Below, in pieces: positions 7,929-16,302 of a stretch of 64,000 nucleotides of DNA. This DNA is from Bdellovibrionales bacterium. GTDB lineage: Bacteria; Bdellovibrionota; Bdellovibrionia; Bdellovibrionales; JAMPXM01. Position 1 is the first letter of the stretch, and every line of letters starts with the position of its first letter. The stretch spans positions 1 through 64,000 of the forward strand of contig SYLX01000229.1 in assembly GCA_005808505.1 (NCBI GenBank). The letters are read 5' to 3'. Below the pieces are notes generated by a model. That model had not been told where the DNA came from. It saw only the letters and a program-made list of their open reading frames with translations, and made no database searches. Both the position numbers and the translations under genes were made by a program.

Positions 7929-8954
7929 TTAGAGCGTGATTCGCTCGAGAAGATCCGCATCCTGAATCGCACGTTGACCACCGAGCGCGATGGTCAGGAG
8001 CGGATCCGTCGCGATGCGCACCGGAACGTTGAGCTCGCTCATCAAACGCTCCTCCATACCGTGAAGGAGCGCTCCGCCACCGGCGACCACGACCCCGTGC
8101 TTGATGATATCGGGCACAAGATCCGGTGGAGCCTGCTCAAGCGTGCGGCGAGCGGCTTCAAAGATGATATTGAGGTCACTTTCCAGCGCTTCGGAAACTT
8201 CGGCCGAAGTGATTTCGATCGAACGCGGGAGTCCTGAGACAAAGTCCACACCACGGATTTGCGACTTCCCGCCCATACCACCTGGAAGGGCGGAGCCAAG
8301 CGTGATCTTCAAGCGCTCGGCCGATTGATCCCCGACGATCAGATTGTAGTGACGACGGATGTACTGCACGATCGCGCGGTCGAACTTGTGACCACCGACG
8401 CGAACGGCTTCGCAGTGAACGATTCCGTAAAGTGAGATCAGCGCAATCTCGGTTGTTCCTCCACCGATATCGATGACCATGTTGCCTTGCGGTTGGTGTA
8501 CCGGAAGATCCGCGCCCATCGCCGCGGCCATCGGCTCGTCGATCAAAAGAACTTCCGCGGCGCCAGCCGCAAGACCCGCATCGCGCACGGCTTTTTTCTC
8601 GATGTCCGTAACACCGTAAGGAAGCGAAACAACAACGCGCGGCTTTTTCAAGCGCCACGTCTGCGCACGTTCGATGAAGTACCGAAGCATCTGCTCTGCA
8701 ATATCGAGTTCAGCGATTACGCCGTCGCGAAGCGGATGACCGGCAACGAGGTTGCCTGGCGTTTTCCCGATTTTGAGCTTTGCTTCTTCGCCAACCGCGA
8801 CAATGCGTTTGTGGCCTTCGCTGTCTTCGTAATACGCGATCACCGAGGGTTCGTTAACGACGATACCCTTAGAGCGAGAAACGACGAGAGTGTTCGCCGT
8901 GCCCAGATCAACGTAAAGATCAGCGCCGTGTTTTTTGCCTCCAAAAAATCCCAT
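7929..8954 (-). CDS. mreB: Rod shape-determining protein MreB
   Basis: 341 residues, standard MreB length. The actin-fold nucleotide motifs are all present: phosphate-1 DLGTANT at 16-22, phosphate-2 VIDIGGGTTEIALISL, and the adenosine motif VVVAGGGALLHGM. LLIDEPMAAAMGADLPV is the connect-1 region typical of MreB. It polymerises under the inner membrane and directs lateral peptidoglycan synthesis. mreC, mreD, pbpA and rodA are not adjacent. Instead, the gene follows an exported M14 carboxypeptidase gene after only eight bases, with its ribosome-binding site (AGGAT) inside the end of that gene, so the two are probably cotranscribed. This may be a second MreB copy, as seen in predatory bacteria; that cannot be judged from one window. 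Confidence 0.95.
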   Translation of the reverse strand: MGFFGGKKHGADLYVDLGTANTLVVSRSKGIVVNEPSVIAYYEDSEGHKRIVAVGEEAKLKIGKTPGNLVAGHPLRDGVIAELDIAEQMLRYFIERAQTWRLKKPRVVVSLPYGVTDIEKKAVRDAGLAAGAAEVLLIDEPMAAAMGADLPVHQPQGNMVIDIGGGTTEIALISLYGIVHCEAVRVGGHKFDRAIVQYIRRHYNLIVGDQSAERLKITLGSALPGGMGGKSQIRGVDFVSGLPRSIEITSAEVSEALESDLNIIFEAARRTLEQAPPDLVPDIIKHGVVVAGGGALLHGMEERLMSELNVPVRIATDPLLTIALGGQRAIQDADLLERITL

Positions 8955-8962
8955 GAACCATC

Positions 8963-9955
8963 CTACTCATCGCGACGATCGAGGTGGCGACGAGTGGTGT
9001 CGCAACGGCCGTCGAAGCTGTGTTGAGCGGCACGGCTTGTCGGTGCGTTCTCTAAAAGCCTGCGAAGGCCGGGAACGTTCACGCGGACAAGCTCCTTCAG
9101 CTGGTCAAGACTTGGCTGGTGCGTAGAGCCCAGCTCAAAGAGCATCGACCAGATGCCGTGTTTCCAGTATGCGTAATCTTCAAAGGTTCCGTTGGCAGGA
9201 TAGATGACTTCAGCGGAGTTTCCGACTTCGTAGAGGCTCAGTTCGGTTGCGGCTTTACCAAGATTGATAAAAAGCGCTTCATCGGGCGTGCGGAGATCTG
9301 GTGTCGAAAAGCCCCAGGGGTAAGTCACAGAGCCGTAAAACGTGTGCAACGTTGCGGCCGCAATGATGTTTTCGCGCTCCACGAACTCTGCGAGCGCCTT
9401 CGTGCTCTTCAGAACGAAAGGTCCTTGGCTACCGCAGGGCCCAGGATAATCACGATTCGGATCGACGAGTTGAGATAGTCCGCTGTTAACGAGGCTCTCT
9501 TCGCGGCGACCGGCGTTAAAACCCGAAACGTTGAGAACCGGCAAAACGAAGACCGTTTGGTTTTTGATCGGATCTTTCGCGAGCGACTCGGCAATACCGA
9601 GAGCCACTTCCGTTGAGCCGTACTCATTGCCGTGATGAGTCGCAACGATGAGGTTTTTCACCGATCCTTGAGCACCGGCAAGGACTTCTCTAGAGCCAAT
9701 CTTCAGGCCCCGGATCGTTTCTCCCGTTCCTGCCGTCCCGAGAGTGAAAAACTCCGAAGTGGCCGGATTCTCCTTTTGGATGCGCTCCAAAAGGGCCTGC
9801 ACTTTCTTATAATCCCGCGTCATGCTGATGGGCACGTCGCTCACCAAGAGGGGAACCTCTTGCGCGAAGGCTTTCGGCGCGCTCGCGGCAACCAAGACCA
9901 GCGAGGGAACCAATGCGCTCGATACGAAAGCCAAAAAATCGCGGGCTGCGATCAT
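8963..9955 (-). CDS. Exported M14-family zinc carboxypeptidase
   Basis: About 330 residues from the ATG at 9955, which has GGAG five bases upstream; an ATG at 9970 is also in frame. A signal peptide ends near AFA-QEVP. The zinc and catalytic residues of M14 peptidases are visible in order: ATHHGNEYGSTE (first His and Glu ligands), LVDPNRDYPGPCG (substrate-binding Asn-Arg), AATLHTFYGSVTYPWG (third ligand His) and MLFELGS (catalytic Glu). The family removes C-terminal residues from peptides, including peptidoglycan-type gamma-D-Glu-mDAP bonds in some members. It probably acts in the periplasm. It is cotranscribed with mreB, which makes a cell-wall substrate plausible but not shown. Confidence 0.85.
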   Translation of the reverse strand: MIAARDFLAFVSSALVPSLVLVAASAPKAFAQEVPLLVSDVPISMTRDYKKVQALLERIQKENPATSEFFTLGTAGTGETIRGLKIGSREVLAGAQGSVKNLIVATHHGNEYGSTEVALGIAESLAKDPIKNQTVFVLPVLNVSGFNAGRREESLVNSGLSQLVDPNRDYPGPCGSQGPFVLKSTKALAEFVERENIIAAATLHTFYGSVTYPWGFSTPDLRTPDEALFINLGKAATELSLYEVGNSAEVIYPANGTFEDYAYWKHGIWSMLFELGSTHQPSLDQLKELVRVNVPGLRRLLENAPTSRAAQHSFDGRCDTTRRHLDRRDE

Positions 9956-10089
9956 GCGAACTCCAATCATGACGATTAACGGGTTCGAGTCTCACAACGG
10001 CTGGAAATGAATGTCAAAGCCTGTGTTGCAGATTTCTCACACGCATTTTCAAGATGATTTTTGGTTGTTCAGCGCGAAGAGGAAGCTCG

Positions 10090-11229
10090 TTAAAACAAAC
10101 TCAGCTGACGCCCGGGATCAGGCTTCTGGAAATGGTCTGCGGAAAGACGAAATTCTTTCTCGTTGAGCCCTTCTCGACGTGAGTAAATGCGAAACATCTG
10201 CTCGAGATTAGAAGCAATCGCCCCTTCTCCTTTCATACGCGTACCGAAGCGAGGATCGTTCAACTTCCCACCTCGAAGCGAGCGGATGAGTTCAAGGACT
10301 TTGTCTTTCTTCTCGGGGCGATGAACTTCGAGCCACTCGCTAAAAAGAGGTGTGACAGAAAGCGGAAGTCGCACGGGAACGTAGCCTGCATGAGTGGCTC
10401 CGGCCTCGCGCGCGGCTTTCAAAATTGCGGGAATCTCGTGATCCGTAAGTCCTGGAATCACAGGCGCGATGTTAACGCCCACCGGAACGCCAGCTGCCGA
10501 AAGCTCGCGAATCGCCGCTAAGCGAGCCTCCGGGCGCGATGTGCGCGGCTCAAGCGCCTCGATCAACTTGGCGTCGAGTGAAGTGATAGAGAGATAAACC
10601 ATCGCGCCGTCAAATTTCGCAAACTTCGAGAGAAGATCGAGATCACGCGTAACGAGCTTGTTCTTCGTGATGATGCCGACGGGATTTTTGAATTCGAGTA
10701 AGACCTCGAGGCACTGACGCGTGAGTTGAAGTTTTCGCTCGATTGGCTGGTAGCAATCGGTGACTCCGCTCATCGCGATCGTTTCTGGCCGCCAAGACCG
10801 AGACATGAGTTTCTCGCGAAGAAGTTTTGGGGCATCCTCTTTGACGAAAATCTTCGACTCAAAATCAAGACCTGCCGAATAGCCGAGATACTCATGCGTG
10901 GGGCGCGCGTAGCAATAAGCGCATCCGTGCTCGCAACCACGGTACGGATTAACGGAAAACCGGAAACCGATATCGGGACTACTGTTTTCCGAAACCACCG
11001 ACTTCGACGAATCTTTGAAAAACTGCGTTCGCAGGAGTGGCTTTTCGCCACTCTCTTCGCCGGCGATATCCTGATGCCGCTCCGAAAAATCAAGCTCCAT
11101 CGTTAACTTCTCGAACCGAGGAGTTACGTTGCTGCTGGCACCACGCCCACGGATGTCATTTTTTAGATCCGAGCGGTGATCGAGATTGTCAGCTTTTAAA
11201 TTTTGTTTGCTTTGTTGGGGGCTCTTCAT
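10090..11229 (-). CDS. Radical SAM protein, PA0069 family (SplB-like fold)
   Basis: About 379 residues from the ATG at 11229; a TTG at 11274 would add 15. An IRGRGASSNVTPRFE segment near the start is a hallmark of the PA0069 family. The radical SAM cluster motif is NPYRGCEHGCAYCYARP (three Cys in CxxxCxxC). The later part has AMSGVTDCYQPIERK and VGIITKNKLVTRDLDLL, also shared with spore photoproduct lyase relatives, and GVPVGVNIAPVIPGLTDHE. The protein binds a 4Fe-4S cluster and cleaves SAM to a 5'-deoxyadenosyl radical; its substrate is not known. Such enzymes release 5'-deoxyadenosine, which the operon at 15.3-19.2 kb may recycle. It is monocistronic. Confidence 0.85.
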   Translation of the reverse strand: MKSPQQSKQNLKADNLDHRSDLKNDIRGRGASSNVTPRFEKLTMELDFSERHQDIAGEESGEKPLLRTQFFKDSSKSVVSENSSPDIGFRFSVNPYRGCEHGCAYCYARPTHEYLGYSAGLDFESKIFVKEDAPKLLREKLMSRSWRPETIAMSGVTDCYQPIERKLQLTRQCLEVLLEFKNPVGIITKNKLVTRDLDLLSKFAKFDGAMVYLSITSLDAKLIEALEPRTSRPEARLAAIRELSAAGVPVGVNIAPVIPGLTDHEIPAILKAAREAGATHAGYVPVRLPLSVTPLFSEWLEVHRPEKKDKVLELIRSLRGGKLNDPRFGTRMKGEGAIASNLEQMFRIYSRREGLNEKEFRLSADHFQKPDPGRQLSLF

Positions 11230-11436
11230 CGAGGCCCAGGAGTGTAGCAGATTTTCGGTTCTTCCGGGACCCAAAGTGGTCCGAAATGGGCGTGACGAGT
11301 TTTAATTCGGTATGAACCGTAACAAAGAGTTGAAGCTTCCCCGAGGATTTTTTCGGGCCTTGCGACGAATCTCACGGGCTTGGGGCGTGAGTGATAGCGC
11401 CCTTACCCTGAACACTTTGCGTTTGAAGGAGTCGCG

Positions 11437-12597
11437 ATGGCCACGAAGAAAAAAGAGAAAAAATCGAAATCGGCAGCAGCGGAGAAAAATTCAAGTAAAA
11501 TCCGCTACGCGCTTGTTGGCCTCGGCCACATTGCCCAAACAGCCGTTTTGCCTGGCTTCGCGAATGCGAAAGAAAACTCAGAAATTACGGCCCTCGTTTC
11601 AGACGATGAAGAGAAACTCAAAAAACTCGCCAAAAAGTACAAGATCAAACATACGTACACTTATGCGCAGTACGATGAGTGCTTGCAAAGTGGCGCCATC
11701 GACGCCGTCTACATCGCACTCCCGAACCATCTCCATCGCGAGTACACCGAGCGCGCGGCAAAGGCGGGCATCCACGTTCTTTGTGAGAAACCTCTGGCCG
11801 TCACCGCAAAAGACGCTCAGGCCATGATCGACGTCTGCCAAAAAAACAATGTGAAGCTTATGACGGCCTACCGTCTCCACTTTGAGCGCGCGAATCTAGA
11901 AGCCGTGCGAATCGCGCAGTCGGGCGACCTCGGTGAATTGAAAGCCTTCAACTCCTCTTTCGGATACACCGTTGATGCGGATAACATTCGCCTTTACGAT
12001 GAGGACATCGGCGGTGGCCCGGTTTACGACATCGGCGTCTACTGCATCAATGCTTCTCGCTACCTCTTCCGCGATGTTCCGACGGAAGTCTACGCGATCG
12101 GAACGAAGACGAATGACAAACGGACGCAAAAAATCGATGACACCGTAAGCGCCGTTCTTCGCTATCCTGGCGAACGAACCGCAAGCTTTACCGTCAGTTT
12201 CACTTCGGCCCCCGTTGCCTTCTTTGAAGTTCTCGGCACCAAAGGTGTGATGTGCCTTGAGCAAGCTTACGAGTACACAGAAACCCGTGAGCTTGAAATC
12301 GAGTTCGCAAATGGAAAGTCGAAGTCACGATCGTTTAAAAAAACGGATCAGTTCGGACCCGAACTCATCTACTTCTCGGAGTGCATTCTCGAAGACCGTT
12401 CGCCGGAACCCGGCGGTCTTGAAGGTTTGATTGACGTGAAAATCGTCGAAGCGATTCTTGAATCGATTGATAGCGGCCGCCCGGTGAAGGTGAATCTCGA
12501 AAAGAAACGTCAGAACCCGGATCCAGCGCAAGAGATCACTCGCCGCGCGATTCGCGAACCCAAGCCGGTCAACGCAAAGAATCCGTCGATAAACTAG
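11437..12597 (+). CDS. Gfo/Idh/MocA-family oxidoreductase
   Basis: 386 residues. GAAGGAG precedes the ATG at good spacing. After a Lys-rich N-terminal tail (residues 1-24) comes the NAD(P) Rossmann motif RYALVGLGHIAQTAVLPGF. The family signature AGIHVLCEKPLAVTAKDAQA, including the catalytic Lys of the EKP motif, and the C-terminal-domain motif GGGPVYDIGVYCINASRYLF follow. These enzymes oxidise or reduce sugars and sugar-like substrates; a glucose-fructose-oxidoreductase-like role is the closest analogy, but the substrate cannot be told. It is cytoplasmic as no signal peptide is present. Located alone on the plus strand and convergent with the barrel gene at 12628. Confidence 0.9.
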   Translation: MATKKKEKKSKSAAAEKNSSKIRYALVGLGHIAQTAVLPGFANAKENSEITALVSDDEEKLKKLAKKYKIKHTYTYAQYDECLQSGAIDAVYIALPNHLHREYTERAAKAGIHVLCEKPLAVTAKDAQAMIDVCQKNNVKLMTAYRLHFERANLEAVRIAQSGDLGELKAFNSSFGYTVDADNIRLYDEDIGGGPVYDIGVYCINASRYLFRDVPTEVYAIGTKTNDKRTQKIDDTVSAVLRYPGERTASFTVSFTSAPVAFFEVLGTKGVMCLEQAYEYTETRELEIEFANGKSKSRSFKKTDQFGPELIYFSECILEDRSPEPGGLEGLIDVKIVEAILESIDSGRPVKVNLEKKRQNPDPAQEITRRAIREPKPVNAKNPSIN

Positions 12598-12627
12598 GAG
12601 AGCAGTCTGTCGCCCGCGGCGTCGGCC

Positions 12628-13269
12628 TTAGAAAGAGACCCCGATGCCGCCGGCGTAGCTTTGATAGCTTTCGCCGATGTAGTTGAAAAAGGTATAGCGA
12701 CCCGAAAGAAAAACGTATGGATTGAAAAGAAAAAGGTCGAACCCGATCCCGTACTTCGGCGCCGTGCCGGCGATCCGAATGTTTGTCGTCAAATCGAGTG
12801 AATCGAACTTCAGAACTTCGCCGAAGATGAAAGTGTTGAGGGGATACCGTTTCGCTTCGCGCGAGGAATCCTGTTTGTTCGACGAGATGAAAAAGAAACC
12901 TGGAAGATCGATCTTCATTCCCGCGCCGGCCGCTTGAATTTTGTTAGGAAGAAAAGCGGTATCTTCGACATTGGGGTCTTGAAACTTCGAGTAGATCAAC
13001 GTGAGACTGAAGATCGTGTTGAACCGAAGCGCGATTTCTAAATCGATGCTTGGGCTCATGTTCTTGGATGCATCCGCACCAAAACCAAGTTGCGCGTAGT
13101 TGGAGTAGTAAGACGTGAGCGCAAAACGTTCGCGTTGTTTCCCCTTCGACTGCGCTACGGCTGACGTCGCGAAGAGGACGACGGCAAAAAAGGGGATCGT
13201 CAGAAGTAAAACCTGAGCCAATCCCTTCCCCATTCTAAACGTCTTCTGTAGAGTGAAGCTCAGTCCCAT
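12628..13269 (-). CDS. Exported beta-barrel-like hypothetical protein
   Basis: 213 residues from the ATG at 13269, supported by AGGA five bases upstream. This start also leaves 27 bases to the divergent gene at 13297, whereas earlier in-frame starts would overlap it. The N-terminus has a signal peptide (region RMGKGLAQVLLLTIPFF, cleavage near AVA-QSKG). The mature chain alternates hydrophobic and polar residues with repeated aromatics (YYSNYAQLGFG, FNTIFSLTLIYSKF, YVFLSGRYTFFNYIG) and ends in GGIGVSF, an outer-membrane barrel C-terminus with terminal Phe. Function unknown. Confidence 0.75.
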   Translation of the reverse strand: MGLSFTLQKTFRMGKGLAQVLLLTIPFFAVVLFATSAVAQSKGKQRERFALTSYYSNYAQLGFGADASKNMSPSIDLEIALRFNTIFSLTLIYSKFQDPNVEDTAFLPNKIQAAGAGMKIDLPGFFFISSNKQDSSREAKRYPLNTFIFGEVLKFDSLDLTTNIRIAGTAPKYGIGFDLFLFNPYVFLSGRYTFFNYIGESYQSYAGGIGVSF

Positions 13270-13296
13270 GAACATCCTGCTGACAGGTGAAACTAC

Positions 13297-13656
13297 TTGC
13301 GCGTTAAGGCTGTATTCAGAATAGCATCGTTGCTTTCGGTTCTGTACGCCCTTTGGTCGGGATTCCCTGCCCACGCCCAAGAGAGTCCCGCCCAGGAGAA
13401 GACTTTTTGGTCACCTGATCGTCAGCAACATGCCGTTTATTCCGCGGCGATTGCCGCCACGACCTACGTCTATGCACGCAAGTATCAACTTACCAAATGG
13501 GAAGCTTTCGCCATGAGCTTTGGGACCACCCTCTTCATCGGCTTCGCGAAAGAAGCGTTTGATCCCAAGATCGACACCGAAGATCTAAAAGCTGATGCGA
13601 TCGGGACGGTGGCCGGAGGAGGCTTTTTCTTCGCCGTCGATCTCATTGCGTTTTAA
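13297..13656 (+). CDS. Small exported protein, YfiM/DUF2279-like
   Basis: 119 residues with a TTG start supported by AGGTG seven bases upstream. A signal peptide ends near AHA-QESP. The mature part reads FWSPDRQQHAVYSAAIAATT, then WEAFAMSFGTTLFIGFAKEA and FDPKIDTEDLKADAIGTVAG, closing with a hydrophobic glycine-rich helix. The Asp/His 'D-x-x-x-H' opening, the 'KE-x-x-D' segment and the Gly-rich end resemble YfiM/DUF2279 envelope proteins from memory. Function unknown. It shares a very short (27-base) divergent promoter region with the barrel gene at 12628-13269, suggesting co-control. Confidence 0.65.
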   Translation: MRVKAVFRIASLLSVLYALWSGFPAHAQESPAQEKTFWSPDRQQHAVYSAAIAATTYVYARKYQLTKWEAFAMSFGTTLFIGFAKEAFDPKIDTEDLKADAIGTVAGGGFFFAVDLIAF

Positions 13657-13720
13657 AGCTTCGGGGCCAAAAGCTTAGCGCTGTTTCCAAAGTGCCGTAA
13701 GCGTGTTTGAATTGAAGGGC

Positions 13721-14401
13721 ATGCCCAAGAATTCCCAAACTCCTTATAACCTGCTTTGCGTCGCTCACCCCGATGATGAAACTCTGTTTTTTGGCGGGCT
13801 TCTCCAGCGCAAAAAGGGCAACTGGCGAGTTGTGTGCGTTACGGACGCCAACGCCGACGGCCAAGGTGCGATGCGGAGAAAACAATTCGAAAAAGCCATG
13901 CGGTTGCTGGGAGTCGCCCACAACGATTGGCTCGGCTTTCCAGATATCTATGAAAATCGTTTGGATGTGGATCGTCTGATCAACGAATTGCGCTCACTCC
14001 CCGCTCCGAAAGAAATCTACACGCACGGAATTCTGGGCGAGTATGGACATCCTCATCACCAAGACGTGAGTTACTCAGTTCACGAGGCTTTCCCCGCGAG
14101 CGAGCGACTTTACTCTTCGGCTTACAATGCATTCCCGGAAGTGAAAATCGCGCTCTCACAAAAAGAATTCGAGTTGAAGTGCCGGATCTTGACCGAGGTT
14201 TACGGAACGGAAACAAGTCGATTCCTCAATCTGCTCCCGGCGACGTCGAGCGAAGGTTTTGTCAAACTCGATCGTAAAGAAGTGCGCGCGATTTATGACT
14301 TTGTAGCCCACAACGAGCCGCTAAAAACACGGCAACTGAAGACTTATCGCTGGCTTACGGAGTTTATCAGCACTCATCGCGCGTTTCCGCGGCCTTTTTA
14401 A
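13721..14401 (+). CDS. PIG-L/LmbE-family deacetylase
   Basis: 226 residues from the ATG at 13721; a GTG at 13703 would add six. The zinc motif AHPDDETLFFGG (His-Pro-Asp-Asp) near the start and THGILGEYGHPHHQDVS (third ligand HxxH) are those of the LmbE family, which deacetylates N-acetylglucosaminyl or related N-acyl sugars. The substrate is unknown: bacillithiol, mycothiol and antibiotic pathways all use such enzymes, but no partner genes are nearby. Cytoplasmic, monocistronic. Confidence 0.85.
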   Translation: MPKNSQTPYNLLCVAHPDDETLFFGGLLQRKKGNWRVVCVTDANADGQGAMRRKQFEKAMRLLGVAHNDWLGFPDIYENRLDVDRLINELRSLPAPKEIYTHGILGEYGHPHHQDVSYSVHEAFPASERLYSSAYNAFPEVKIALSQKEFELKCRILTEVYGTETSRFLNLLPATSSEGFVKLDRKEVRAIYDFVAHNEPLKTRQLKTYRWLTEFISTHRAFPRPF

Positions 14402-14530
14402 TCCTCCCTGCAGACTCCTCAAACATTCAAATCAAAACCATCAGACCTCTACCCGAACGCGGGAGATTAGAGTACGAGTAGAAGCGTCTGTTTTTGACTG
14501 GTCGTTCTCGACGGTTTGTGAGGAGTCGCC

Positions 14531-15091
14531 ATGACTAAACAACGCACCCTACTCATCATCGCCGCGATCGCTTTGATCGGTGGCCTCGTCGCTCAAGCGC
14601 GCAACACCGGCGATTCAAAGCAAGAGCCGGCACCGATCGCGACCGAAGAAGGTACTGGCTCAGTTTCGGGCGGATCTTCCGGCGCAGGAGTCAATCCAGC
14701 ACCGGCCGCGGAAACGTCAGAGGTTGCGGAGCCCTCGGAGACCGACGACTCTTCGTCATCAGTCCGACCGGCACCCCAAACAGGTTCCTCATCCGGGTCG
14801 ACGCGGGCGCTGGATGAAGACACTCCCGACACGCAAGCCGATAACTTTGTTCCACCCCGTCGGCCTCCGCTCGATCGCGATGTGCCGATGGGCGACCTTG
14901 ACCCGTCTCGCCGTCCGGGCGTTCCGCCGGATGATTTCATGGAAGACATGGAGCCTGAAGACGAAGAAGGCCTTGAAGAGGACGAATGGATCGAAGACGG
15001 CGTCAATGGCTGGGTTGAAGATCCCTACGGCAACGTCACCGAGGATCCCGAAGCTCGCTACTACGATCGTCAAGGACCACCTGGCCCCTAA
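14531..15091 (+). CDS. Secreted or membrane-anchored low-complexity acidic protein
   Basis: 186 residues with GAGGAG five bases before the ATG. One hydrophobic N-terminal segment (TLLIIAAIALIGGLVAQA) could be a signal peptide or anchor. The remainder is predicted disordered: Ser/Gly/Pro/Glu-rich to about residue 110, then VPPRRPPLDRDVPMGDLDPS, and an acidic run (MEDMEPEDEEGLEEDEWIED) before NGWVEDPYGNVTEDPEARYY. No domain is recognised. Such proteins may bind cations or act as spacers; nothing more can be said. Confidence 0.6.
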   Translation: MTKQRTLLIIAAIALIGGLVAQARNTGDSKQEPAPIATEEGTGSVSGGSSGAGVNPAPAAETSEVAEPSETDDSSSSVRPAPQTGSSSGSTRALDEDTPDTQADNFVPPRRPPLDRDVPMGDLDPSRRPGVPPDDFMEDMEPEDEEGLEEDEWIEDGVNGWVEDPYGNVTEDPEARYYDRQGPPGP

Positions 15092-15136
15092 ATTGATTTG
15101 ATTTATCTCATCCTACCTTCGCGGACTCAAGGCACG

Positions 15137-15175
15137 AAAAAGCCCCTGAGTCTCCATGCGCAACGACCCAGGGGC
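15137..15175 (-). terminator. Rho-independent terminator reading leftward
   Basis: GCCCCTG (15142-15148) pairs with CAGGGGC (15169-15175), and on the minus strand the stem is followed by five U (15137-15141). It lies about 170 bases past the stop of mtnA and would end the four-gene operon transcript. The rest of 15092-15345 holds no gene I can support; it includes a short AGATTTTCT-type stem near 15210 only. Confidence 0.6.
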
Positions 15176-15345
15176 AGCGATTTGAAGGAGGATAACAGAT
15201 TCGAACGCGTAGAAAATCTACGACTAATGGCAAGAGTGATCCTACTCTCTTCAACGATGATTGCAATTTAGCGTTTCCGATAGCTCATCTAAGCGTACCT
15301 TATATCTTCGGCGGAGCCTCACGAGCCACGGCTTTGCTCGAGAAC

Positions 15346-16302
15346 TCAAAAAATTCGTGAGTCCGAGACAATCGCGGTGATCAATTTTTTCGGTGTGACA
15401 TCAAAGGCCGGGTTCCAAACGGCCGAGCTCTGATTCGCCTGGCGACCGGAAACTTCTTCCGCTTTTCTTTCTTCGATCGGAATGGCGGCGCCATCCTTAC
15501 AAGACTCATCAAAAGTTGTTTGTGGAGCCACGACGTAAAATTTAACGCCGTGATGGTGCGCGAGCACGGCTAAGCCGTAAGTTCCGATCTTATTCGCGGC
15601 ATCGCCATTTCGAGCGATCCGATCTGCACCGACAAAAACTTTTTGAACGCGCCCCTGAGCCATCAAGGCCCCTGCCATGTTATCGCAAATCAAAGTGTGC
15701 GGAATGCCGAGTTTCGAGAGTTCCCACGCGGTTAGACGAGCCCCTTGGAGAAGGGGTCGTGTTTCATCAACAAAGACGTGGATCCTTTTGCCTTGCTCGT
15801 GCGCTCGGCGGATCGCACCTAAAGCTGTGCCAACGCCCGCAGTCGCGAGCCCGCCGGTATTGCAATGTGTGAGGATTTGGTCGCCGTCCGCGATGAGACT
15901 TGCGCCGTTATCGGCCATGGCTTCGCAAAGAGCGACGTCCTCGATGAAAATGGCTTCAGCTTCGCTGATCAAGCGGCCGCGTTCAAAGGGATTGAGTGTG
16001 AGTTTGAGACGATCGATCGCGGCGGCTAAATTGACGGCTGTGGGACGAGCTTCGCGAAGCTCATCAGCAGCGATCGTCAACGCCTCGGCGGAAGCTCCTT
16101 TCTCCGCCGCTTGCGCTAGCGCTAGGGCTGCGGCTACCCCGATCAAGGGCGCACCGCGAACCGCAAGACGTTGAATCAACTGAATCATATCCCGCGGCTC
16201 GCGACATTCGATCCACTTCTCTTCGTGAGGGAGAAGCGTTTGGTCCAAGACAAAAAGGCGATCACCTTCAGCACGAAGCGCAAGGGAGTCGAGAGTCTTC
16301 AT
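15346..16302 (-). CDS. mtnA: S-methyl-5-thioribose-1-phosphate isomerase
   Basis: 318 residues. The family landmarks are RGAPLIGVAAALALA (substrate phosphate region), the catalytic Cys in ILTHCNTGGLATAGVGTALG, and KVFVGADRIARNGDAANKIG with the catalytic Asp. MtnA interconverts 5-methylthioribose-1-phosphate and 5-methylthioribulose-1-phosphate, and accepts 5-deoxyribose-1-phosphate in some organisms. It is the last gene of a four-gene operon; its ATG overlaps the aldolase stop by four bases (ATGA). In this context it supplies the ketose for the aldolase. eIF2B-like homologues are excluded by the Cys/Asp pair. Confidence 0.92.
   Translation of the reverse strand: MKTLDSLALRAEGDRLFVLDQTLLPHEEKWIECREPRDMIQLIQRLAVRGAPLIGVAAALALAQAAEKGASAEALTIAADELREARPTAVNLAAAIDRLKLTLNPFERGRLISEAEAIFIEDVALCEAMADNGASLIADGDQILTHCNTGGLATAGVGTALGAIRRAHEQGKRIHVFVDETRPLLQGARLTAWELSKLGIPHTLICDNMAGALMAQGRVQKVFVGADRIARNGDAANKIGTYGLAVLAHHHGVKFYVVAPQTTFDESCKDGAAIPIEERKAEEVSGRQANQSSAVWNPAFDVTPKKLITAIVSDSRIF

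Noticed and set aside
9968-10005. tRNA-like T-loop, GGTTCGAGTC near 9983
   Set aside because: No matching acceptor or anticodon stems upstream; 5' sequence needed to pair with CGGCTGG is absent.
15190-15215. T-loop-like GTTCGAATC on the minus strand
   Set aside because: Flanking bases do not form a T-stem and there is no cloverleaf around it.
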